Shown: piece after piece, positions 1 through 4,480 of the stretch
How positions within the stretch are numbered: position 1 is the first letter of the stretch
Layout of the letters: every line of letters starts with the position of its first letter
Assembly (NCBI GenBank): GCA_002353525.1
Contig: DEJV01000038.1
Coordinates: forward strand, 1-7,159
From: Prevotella sp. UBA2739
Lineage (GTDB): Bacteria; Bacteroidota; Bacteroidia; Bacteroidales; Bacteroidaceae
Direction: 5' to 3'
DNA: 7,159 nucleotides
Position numbers and translations under genes: made by a program
The notes under the pieces: generated by a model
Seen by the model: the letters and a program-made list of their open reading frames with translations, nothing else
Databases searched by the model: none
Told to the model about the DNA's origin: nothing

Positions 1-1035
1 CGCCAGGCATTGGCCGATTATACCGCCAACCCGGAAGGTGGCGCAGGAGGCAATGACCCGACGATTGATAAGAAAGAACTCATCAAGCATGTCATAGAGA
101 CGATAGCCGCTGCTACGGCTTTCCTGAAAGAGCACGACTTTGATTTGGATGACCTCATCAAAGCAGAGAATTTCGAAAAGCTGTCGTTGCTGAAGAAGGC
201 TGCCAACGCGATGTGCGAGACTGCGGAAATCAGGAAGTCGTATTGCACGTTTGCCTCCACGCTGCTGAAGCTGTGGAAATACCTCGATCGCGAAGACATC
301 ACACCCGAGATGAAACAACAGAAAGATGCCATTGAAGCCATCTTTAAGGAACTACAACAGAAGCGCAAACATGCTGATATCACAAATCTGAGCGTGGCCA
401 TCAACGAAATCGTGAATGAACATCTGGAAGTTGATGACGAAGGGACGATGGCTGCTGAGTCGCGACGTTTCGACATCAGTGGTATCGACTTTGATTTGCT
501 TCGCCGCGAGTTTGCCAAGAGCAAAGAGAAGAACCTTGTGCTGAAAGACATTCAGGAACTGCTGCAGGAGCGTATCGCTCAGATGCTGGCACAGAATCCT
601 TCGCGTATCAACTTCTACGAGAAGTATCAGGAGATTATTCACGACTACAACCGGGAGCAGAACCGCGCTACGATAGAGAAGACCTTCACGGAACTGATGA
701 AACTCTCTCACGACCTGACCGAGGAGGAGAAGCGCTACATTCGTGAAGGTTTTGAGAATGACGAACAGCTATCCATGTACGATGTGCTGATGAAAGATGA
801 CCTCTCAAAAGAAGACATCAAGAAGCTAAAGGTCGTCGCCAAAGAATTGCTGGAGAAGATCAAGGCTCAACTGGCCGCGATGGATCATCCGTTCGACAAA
901 CAAGAAACAAAAGCCTCCATCATCATCACCATCCGTGACATCCTCTGGAAAGAACTTCCCGAGAGTTATTCCGACGAAAGCATCAACTATTACCGTGATG
1001 CTGTGTATAACTACGTCAGTCAACATTATAGATAA
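1..1035 (+). CDS. hsdR: Type I restriction enzyme R subunit (HsdR), C-terminal part
   Basis: HsdR is the ATP-dependent DNA translocase and endonuclease subunit of a type I restriction-modification complex (with HsdM and HsdS), acting on unmodified DNA in the cytoplasm. The frame is open from base 1, so the gene starts outside the window. The 344 visible residues are only the helical C-terminal region; the nuclease and the helicase motor domains lie upstream. Recognition rests on a highly conserved stretch at about visible residues 165-270: EFAKSKEKN, QERIAQMLAQNPSRINFYEKYQ, DYNREQ, EEEKRYIREGFENDEQLSMYD and later PFDKQETKA. This is typical of the HsdR C-terminal domain (DUF3387/T1RH-like family, EcoR124-like group). 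The gene ends normally in TAA with no sign of frameshift. hsdM and hsdS are not in the window; if present they should lie upstream. The conserved tail makes the family call firm; whether the full gene is intact cannot be seen. Confidence 0.9.
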   Translation, partial: RQALADYTANPEGGAGGNDPTIDKKELIKHVIETIAAATAFLKEHDFDLDDLIKAENFEKLSLLKKAANAMCETAEIRKSYCTFASTLLKLWKYLDREDITPEMKQQKDAIEAIFKELQQKRKHADITNLSVAINEIVNEHLEVDDEGTMAAESRRFDISGIDFDLLRREFAKSKEKNLVLKDIQELLQERIAQMLAQNPSRINFYEKYQEIIHDYNREQNRATIEKTFTELMKLSHDLTEEEKRYIREGFENDEQLSMYDVLMKDDLSKEDIKKLKVVAKELLEKIKAQLAAMDHPFDKQETKASIIITIRDILWKELPESYSDESINYYRDAVYNYVSQHYR

Positions 1036-1062
1036 CCACATTCCACATCATGACATACTGCC

Positions 1063-1080
1063 AAATTCTCTAGAGAATTT
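1063..1080. repeat. Perfect 18-bp palindrome, copy 1
   Basis: AAATTCTCTAGAGAATTT is identical to its reverse complement. It lies 27 bp after the hsdR stop codon. The same 18 bp recurs as the centre of the larger palindrome at 1121-1152, with the two centres 65 bp apart. As RNA it could fold into a 7-bp stem with a CTAG loop, but there is no T-tract after it, so a stand-alone intrinsic terminator is doubtful. It could instead be a protein-binding site or an iterated intergenic element. Confidence 0.8.
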
Positions 1081-1120
1081 CACAACAAAACACCACTTTG
1101 GTTAGCGTTAAGCATAGAGT

Positions 1121-1152
1121 AAGCGAAAAATTCTCTAGAGAATTTTTCGCTT
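1121..1152. repeat. Perfect 32-bp palindrome containing copy 2 of the 18-mer
   Basis: The 32 bases read the same on both strands: AAGCG and five As, then TTCTCTAGAGAA, then five Ts and CGCTT. One extra base on the right arm allows further pairing of GAGT (1117-1120) with AACTC (1153-1157), and GTTAAGC at 1107-1113 could compete for GCTTAAC at 1149-1155. In RNA it forms a 14-bp stem with a CTAG loop, equally on both strands, so it could end transcription of hsdR from the left. The T-run lies inside the stem rather than after it, which is not classical. In DNA it is a potential cruciform or a dimer-binding site. Confidence 0.8.
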
Positions 1153-1255
1153 AACTCGTTTCATAGCACTAAACAGCTTACCTTCAAACACAGATTAGAG
1201 CCTCTGCATCAGCAACAATTAGTACCTCAGCACCATCTACAATTACGCCAGAAAA

Positions 1256-1278
1256 GCGAAGGCATGTGAATTCTTCGC
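1256..1278. other. Small hairpin GCGAAG/CTTCGC
   Basis: GCGAAG (1256-1261) is perfectly complementary to CTTCGC (1273-1278) across an 11-nt loop. Read on the minus strand it is followed by TTTTC, the arrangement of a weak intrinsic terminator for leftward transcription, but no minus-strand gene ends here. A 6-bp match can easily arise by chance. Confidence 0.3.
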
Positions 1279-1282
1279 AAAT

Positions 1283-1317
1283 AATTGCCAATTTCCAATG
1301 GCCAATTATCAATTAAT
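1283..1317. repeat. Tandem heptamer array (5 units, AATTnCC-like)
   Basis: Five consecutive 7-bp units can be laid out without gaps: AATTGCC, AATTTCC, AATGGCC, AATTATC and AATTAAT. The array ends 3 bp before the TACCTTTG promoter box and therefore forms the spacer and the -33 region of that promoter. The period equals that of the arrays at 2610-2644 and 4336-4398, although the unit sequence differs beyond the shared AAT start. Confidence 0.6.
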
Positions 1318-1328
1318 TTGTACCTTTG
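1298..1328 (+). promoter_or_regulatory. Probable Bacteroidota promoter for the HU-like gene
   Basis: TACCTTTG at 1321-1328 matches the Bacteroidota -7 consensus TAnnTTTG exactly. The -33 element is poor: the best candidate at the right distance is ATG at 1298-1300, one mismatch from TTG, with a 20-bp spacer. Transcription would start near 1335 and give a leader of about 115 nt before the ATG at 1449. Confidence 0.6.
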
Positions 1329-1448
1329 TAGCATCGAAGCAACGGGTCATGTGTCTTACCTGACTACTACCTGGTAACGACGTGAAACACGCCAATTCCT
1401 ACTGCGAAACGAAAACCACTTTTAGTTAAATTGAAAAAAACACAAAGG

Positions 1449-1832
1449 ATGAAATACAGGATCAAGAAAGAAACCAAACCGAAGCTACCTACCTTCGGCA
1501 AATATAAAGCCGTGGCCGTGCACCAGCAGACCATCAGTTCGGAGGAAATCATCAAGGAGGCATGCGAGCAGAACCCTATCAGTGAGGGGGTGATGATTGC
1601 AGCCGTCATGCGGCTGTCGGAAGTCATCAACCGACATCTGCGTCAGGGCGATCGTGTACGATTACAGGACTGGGGACTGATGAAGCTCGAGATTGAGAGC
1701 GACAAGGTGGACAACCTTGAAGATTTCCGTGTCCACAAGCACATCCGCGGCGTACGACTCCACTTTATTCCCGAGAGCAACGACGGCTCCCAGGCCCTTT
1801 ATGAGGGCATTACCTTCGAGAAGGAACGCTAG
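1449..1832 (+). CDS. HU-like DNA-binding protein (Bacteroidota HU family)
   Basis: This 127-residue protein is probably a nucleoid-associated DNA-bending protein of the HU/IHF superfamily, in the divergent Bacteroidota branch often annotated as HU family DNA-binding protein (HU-HIG related). Visible features are a basic N-terminus (MKYRIKKETKPK), an early helical part with SSEEIIKEACEQNPIS (30-45) and GVMIAAVMRLSEVINRHLRQGDRV (47-70), followed by the characteristic LQDWGLMKLEIES (72-84). In this group the last part corresponds to the L/V-D-GLG-F-K segment of classic HU. The ATG at 1449 is chosen because the protein then begins at the usual position of the family; an in-frame TTG at 1431 would add six residues. 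The leader before it is A-rich with no clear Shine-Dalgarno. It stands alone between its own promoter and the next promoter. Its partners and binding site cannot be told from sequence. A link to the upstream restriction gene is not supported. Confidence 0.8.
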   Translation: MKYRIKKETKPKLPTFGKYKAVAVHQQTISSEEIIKEACEQNPISEGVMIAAVMRLSEVINRHLRQGDRVRLQDWGLMKLEIESDKVDNLEDFRVHKHIRGVRLHFIPESNDGSQALYEGITFEKER

Positions 1833-1967
1833 AGAAACACTTCAAAAGACAGGAATCTTCAGCTCCATACAAATATAGGTATACCCTTAGGTTGAATGAC
1901 TTCTCCCCCACCGGGACGGCATTTTCCATCATTTTCGGGGCATGTGTAATGTTGTGTAATGGTTTTC

Positions 1968-1998
1968 TTGCTTTTTTCGTGGGAGTTTCCTACTTTTG
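1968..1998 (+). promoter_or_regulatory. Bacteroidota promoter for the TonB-domain gene
   Basis: TTG at 1968-1970, a 20-bp spacer and TACTTTTG at 1991-1998 fit the consensus TTG-N19-21-TAnnTTTG recognised by the Bacteroidota primary sigma factor. The expected start lies near 2003-2006, giving a leader of about 45 nt before the ATG at 2049. It is the best promoter in the window. Confidence 0.75.
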
Positions 1999-2000
1999 CA

Positions 2001-2012
2001 TCGGATATCCGA
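2001..2012. promoter_or_regulatory. 12-bp palindrome at the expected transcription start
   Basis: TCGGATATCCGA is a perfect palindrome that begins 2 bp after the -7 box and so covers the predicted start site. This is the usual place for a repressor operator; alternatively it could give a short hairpin at the very 5' end of the mRNA. No regulator can be assigned to it. Confidence 0.5.
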
Positions 2013-2048
2013 AACAACATGTAAAACCTTTTAACAACAACAAAACGT

Positions 2049-2615
2049 ATGAAAAGAATCATGATGATAGCCTTGATGGCACTCCTGAGCTACTCGATGA
2101 TGATGGCTGCAGAGAACAACAACATGCCCGCAGACACGCTGAAAGGTAAAGACGGTAATATGTACGTGATCTCGAAAGACGCCAAGGGCGAGGTGACGGG
2201 CATCCTGGTGATAAAAAAAGACGCCAAGGGAAAGATGTTCGTGAACCCGCATGACTTGACGGCTCCGGCAAGAACCCCAAACACAAAGAGAGATGGCGAT
2301 GTCGTCTTCGACGTGGTGGAGGAAATGCCGTCGTTCCCCGGCGGTATGGAGGGGATGATGACCTTCATGATGAAAAACATGAAATATCCTGCCGATGCCC
2401 AAAAAAATAAGGTACAGGGGCGCGTGATGCTGACGTTCATCGTGAACAAGGACGGGTCGCTGAAAGACATTAAGGTGGTGCGCAGCGTCTACCCAAGTCT
2501 CGACGAGGAGGCAATACGGGTGGTGAAGGCGATGCCAAAGTGGACACCGGGCAAGCAAAACGGAAAGCCCGTGAACGTGAGATTCACCGTGCCCATAGTG
2601 TTTAGGTTAAATTGA
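2049..2615 (+). CDS. Secreted TonB C-terminal-domain protein, methionine-rich
   Basis: The C-terminal domain is that of TonB energy transducers, which contact the TonB box of outer-membrane receptors. Conserved points are FDVVEEMPSFPGG (87-99), KYPADAQKNKVQGRVMLTF (112-130), VNKDGSLKDIKVVRS (132-146), LDEEAIRVVKAMPKWTPGKQNGKPV (151-175) and a final VPIVFRL. The N-terminus MKRIMMIALMALLSYSMMMA looks like a cleavable Sec signal (likely cut near residue 20-21); an uncleaved anchor is possible. Between residues 30 and 66 there are two imperfect DAKG-containing strand-like segments instead of the long proline-rich spacer of a classical TonB. With 188 residues and no clear anchor, it may be a soluble periplasmic protein that uses the fold for binding rather than force transfer. 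Methionine is unusually common (19 of 188). The stop TGA (2613-2615) lies in the first unit of a heptamer array. The domain call is strong; the cellular role is unknown. Confidence 0.85.
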   Translation: MKRIMMIALMALLSYSMMMAAENNNMPADTLKGKDGNMYVISKDAKGEVTGILVIKKDAKGKMFVNPHDLTAPARTPNTKRDGDVVFDVVEEMPSFPGGMEGMMTFMMKNMKYPADAQKNKVQGRVMLTFIVNKDGSLKDIKVVRSVYPSLDEEAIRVVKAMPKWTPGKQNGKPVNVRFTVPIVFRLN

Positions 2616-2644
2616 GGATGGAGGATGGAGAATGGAGGATTAGG
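2610..2644. repeat. Tandem heptamer array (5 units) covering the TonB-domain gene stop codon
   Basis: Gap-free 7-bp units read AATTGAG, GATGGAG, GATGGAG, AATGGAG and GATTAGG, consensus (A/G)AT(G/T)GAG. The first unit contains the TGA stop of the upstream gene. The same consensus builds the longer array at 4336-4398, in the same orientation relative to its gene. Confidence 0.85.
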
Positions 2645-2647
2645 CCT

Positions 2648-2684
2648 GGCGGACTCATTGTTTTAGGAAAGGATAATGAGTGCC
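2648..2684. other. Bulged hairpin in the TonB-TPR gap
   Basis: ACTCATT (2653-2659) pairs with AATGAGT (2675-2681), and GGC (2648-2650) with GCC (2682-2684) across a 2-nt bulge, giving about 10 pairs with a 15-nt loop. No T-run follows, so it would be at most an attenuator or RNA-stability element between the two genes. The loop contains TTTAGGAAAG, a decamer seen again beside the second heptamer array. Confidence 0.4.
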
Positions 2685-2708
2685 ACTATTTCGCATATTA
2701 CGATCGCA

Positions 2709-2734
2709 GTGGACGAGACTAATCTCGTACCCAC
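2709..2734. other. Hairpin upstream of the TPR gene
   Basis: ACGAGA (2713-2718) and TCTCGT (2723-2728) form a perfect 6-bp stem closed by CTAA. GTGG (2709-2712) and CCAC (2731-2734) extend it by 4 pairs past a 2-nt bulge. It overlaps the start of the octamer repeats and lies about 60 nt before the TPR start codon, so it might affect readthrough or translation. No function is known. Confidence 0.45.
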
Positions 2735-2757
2735 GTACCTTCGTACCCTCGTACCCT
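2726..2757. repeat. Tandem octamer array, 4 units of CGTACCnn
   Basis: Four gap-free 8-bp units: CGTACCCA, CGTACCTT, CGTACCCT and CGTACCCT, followed by CGAT. The array sits 35 bp before the chosen start of the TPR gene. An 8-bp unit is not a multiple of three, but the array lies outside the coding part, so copy-number changes would alter leader length rather than reading frame. Confidence 0.8.
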
Positions 2758-2792
2758 CGATAAAAATACGTCCGAAAGATGAGTTAAAGAAT

Positions 2793-4355
2793 ATGAAGCA
2801 AAAAAAGTGGGCACATGGGTGCCTCTGGATAGTGATTTCTCTCTCGTTAGTCATGGTGGGTTGTTCGCGAGAACAGCCCAACCATAGGCTTTTGCTGGAT
2901 GCCGAACAGCAGATGGACAACAACCCTATGCGGGCCATGGAAATGGCGATAAGGTGCATGGCTGACAGCACAGCGTTTAACGACGCCGACAGCGCCCTCT
3001 ACGGACTGGTGATTACCGAGAGCGTGCACAAGCTGAGAAGCTACATTCTGAGCGACTCGCTCATCGGATGGAGCGCCCGCTACTACGAGCAACACGGCGA
3101 CAAGAACAGACTGGCTCGCGCCTGGCTGCACTACGGACTGGTGATGAACGACAACCACCGCACGAACGAGGCCGTGGAGTACTTGAAGAAAGCAGAGCTG
3201 CTGGCCTTGCAACTGAACGACAACGGCCTGCGCCACGACGTGTTTGAGGCGCTGGGAAAGATGAACGACGAGGCGAACAACCGCACCCTGGCCATCAGCT
3301 ACTACAGGAAAACGCTGGAGACGGCTCGCAAGAGCGGAAACGTAAACTGGATTGCCATCAGCCTGAACAACCTCGCGTCAGCCTACGACCGTGCAGGCGA
3401 CGCCAAACGACAGGCTGCATGCTCGGAGGAATGCCGACCGCTGATGAACAAGGTGGACAACCACGTGAAGGCTGCCATCCTGACGAACCAGGCGAGCATC
3501 GACATCAAACAGGGGTATCTGGCCTCGGCGAAGGAGAACCTGGAGATGGCCATGGAACTGGAGCCACAGGAGACGACGACGAAGCTGTATGCCGACCTGC
3601 TGGCGCTGTGGGGACATACGGACATGGCGGTGGACTACTGGTATCAGTCGCTGACGGGGTATAAGCCGTACGTACAGATTGACGCGTACCAAAAGCTAAT
3701 TGCTTACTACAAACAAAGGGGAAACAATGAGCGCGCCCTTGACCTGAGCCAGCGGCTGAACAGGATGTACCAGCACCTGAAAGAGAATACCGACACAACG
3801 AACATTACGGAACTGCAAACGAAGTTCGACAAGGACACGGCGGAAGCGAACAACCGCAGACGGCTGGTGGGACTGGTGGCGGCGATCGCGCTGCTGGCGG
3901 CAACGGTACTGCTGCTGGTGGGGTATCACCGGCACCGCATGAGAAGGTATGAGAAGATTATTGACCGGATGCTGAGCGAATATCATAAGGAAGAGAAAAG
4001 CGGACACAAGCAATGGGCCGTCGACGAGCAACAACTACAGTCGCCCGTGGTGGTACGCCTGCACTCGCTGGCGACTCGCGGCAAGACGCCACAGCAGGAG
4101 GACTGGATAGAGCTGTATGCGCTGGGCAAGCCTTTCCTCTCGATGCTGAGCAACTATCGCCTAAGTGTCAAAGAGATTAACATCTGCATGCTGAGCAAGC
4201 TGGGCTTTGCGCCCTCAGAGATTGCCACGCTGACGGCATCGTCGCCTCAGGCAATCACCAACAGCCGCATCCGACTCCACTCCAAAATATTTAAAGAGAA
4301 AGGGGGTGCGAAAGATTTCGACAGCAAGATTAGGAAATTGAGAATTGAGGATTGA
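2793..4355 (+). CDS. TPR lipoprotein with transmembrane segment and C-terminal helix-turn-helix
   Basis: This 520-residue protein is of a kind common in Bacteroides and Prevotella, probably a one-component transmembrane regulator. A basic N-terminus and hydrophobic stretch (11-22) lead to a lipobox VMVGC with Cys24. Residues about 105-330 form roughly six TPR-like helical hairpins (for example 106-143, 146-183, 186-223, 224-258, 295-329), expected to be periplasmic. A charged linker with coiled-coil character (331-357) precedes a membrane segment of about 20 residues (358-378), then a basic HRHRMRRYEK. The cytoplasmic part ends in SVKEINICMLSKLGFAPSEI (458-477) and an ITNSRIRLHSKIF segment (488-500), resembling the LuxR/sigma-region-4 type of helix-turn-helix. 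The ATG at 2793 is chosen because it places a proper lipoprotein signal at the start; an in-frame ATG at 2676 would put hairpins and repeats in the coding region. The last residues and stop lie inside a heptamer array. Target genes and the sensed signal are unknown. Confidence 0.8.
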   Translation: MKQKKWAHGCLWIVISLSLVMVGCSREQPNHRLLLDAEQQMDNNPMRAMEMAIRCMADSTAFNDADSALYGLVITESVHKLRSYILSDSLIGWSARYYEQHGDKNRLARAWLHYGLVMNDNHRTNEAVEYLKKAELLALQLNDNGLRHDVFEALGKMNDEANNRTLAISYYRKTLETARKSGNVNWIAISLNNLASAYDRAGDAKRQAACSEECRPLMNKVDNHVKAAILTNQASIDIKQGYLASAKENLEMAMELEPQETTTKLYADLLALWGHTDMAVDYWYQSLTGYKPYVQIDAYQKLIAYYKQRGNNERALDLSQRLNRMYQHLKENTDTTNITELQTKFDKDTAEANNRRRLVGLVAAIALLAATVLLLVGYHRHRMRRYEKIIDRMLSEYHKEEKSGHKQWAVDEQQLQSPVVVRLHSLATRGKTPQQEDWIELYALGKPFLSMLSNYRLSVKEINICMLSKLGFAPSEIATLTASSPQAITNSRIRLHSKIFKEKGGAKDFDSKIRKLRIED

Positions 4356-4398
4356 GAATGGAGGATGGAGAATGGAGAATGGAGAATTGAGAATTGAA
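4336..4398. repeat. Tandem heptamer array (9 units) overlapping the TPR gene end
   Basis: Nine gap-free 7-bp units of consensus (A/G)AT(T/G)GAG: AATTGAG twice (the third unit begins with G), then GATGGAG and AATGGAG variants, then AATTGAG and AATTGAA. The first units encode the last residues (LRIED) of the TPR protein and supply its TGA stop (4353-4355). Variation is almost limited to units' first and fourth bases. The array lies in the gap between convergent genes, directly next to the terminator hairpin. Confidence 0.9.
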
Positions 4399-4423
4399 AA
4401 ATTTAGGAAAGTTACTATGTTTG
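4394..4423 (+). promoter_or_regulatory. Possible antisense promoter inside the terminator region
   Basis: TTG at 4394-4396, a 19-bp spacer and TATGTTTG at 4416-4423 match the Bacteroidota promoter consensus on the plus strand. The TTG is part of the last heptamer and the -7 box is part of the left arm of the hairpin. A transcript would begin near 4430 and run antisense to the leucine-rich repeat gene. Chance overlap with the hairpin sequence is quite possible. Confidence 0.3.
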
Positions 4424-4451
4424 CAGTTGGAAACATAGTAGCTTTCCTAGA
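4402..4451 (-). terminator. Strong hairpin terminator between convergent genes
   Basis: The arms 4402-4422 and 4431-4451 pair over 21 positions with only G-U wobbles as imperfections, around the 8-nt loop GCAGTTGG. Read on the minus strand the stem is followed by AAATTTTTC, the T-run of an intrinsic terminator, so it should end the ilvE-trmB-LRR operon about 30 bp after the LRR stop codon. On the plus strand the T-run is missing, but the stem may still stop or stabilise the TPR gene transcript. Confidence 0.8.
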
Positions 4452-4480
4452 ACTATTCCTATTTGAAAAACTATTTCTTT

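Larger units (their letters stand above)
1036..1448. other. 413-bp intergenic region between hsdR and the HU-like gene
   Basis: No credible coding sequence is seen here on either strand. The region holds two related perfect palindromes (1063-1080 and 1121-1152), a small hairpin (GCGAAG/CTTCGC, 1256-1278), a tandem heptamer array (1283-1317), a Bacteroidota-type promoter box (1321-1328) and an A-rich leader of roughly 115 nt. The stretch 1157-1255 shows no structure that I can name. The leader 1335-1448 contains small inverted repeats (TTACC 1356-1360 with GGTAA 1373-1377; CGTG/CACG at 1381-1391), too short to call a riboswitch. Confidence 0.7.
1833..2048. other. 216-bp intergenic region upstream of the TonB-domain gene
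   Basis: It holds the promoter at 1968-1998, the palindrome at 2001-2012 and an 8-bp palindrome GGTATACC at 1878-1885. No convincing terminator for the HU-like gene is visible. The leader after the promoter is A/C-rich (AACAACAACAAAACG before the ATG), as is common for translated Bacteroidota genes. Confidence 0.6.

Noticed and set aside
18..551. Minus-strand open frame of 177 codons
   Set aside because: Antisense of the conserved hsdR C-terminal region; Ser-rich, with no recognisable domain.
1063..1152. Palindromes as ends of an insertion sequence or miniature element
   Set aside because: Each is a self-contained palindrome only 65 bp apart, with no transposase and no target-site duplication that I can see.
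1870..1877. CAAATATA, a reverse-strand match to TAnnTTTG
   Set aside because: There is no TTG at the right distance and it would only drive RNA antisense to the HU-like gene.
1892..2149. Plus-strand open frame with a hydrophobic start, between the HU-like and TonB-domain genes
   Set aside because: It spans the promoter, leader and beginning of the TonB-domain gene in another frame; its hydrophobicity comes from T-rich promoter DNA.
2676..2792. Upstream in-frame start for the TPR gene, adding 39 residues
   Set aside because: It would place the lipoprotein signal internally and make hairpin and octamer DNA coding; the ATG at 2793 gives a standard lipobox.
4336..4398. Possible CRISPR-like repeat
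   Set aside because: Units are 7 bp and contiguous, with no spacers and no cas genes in the window.
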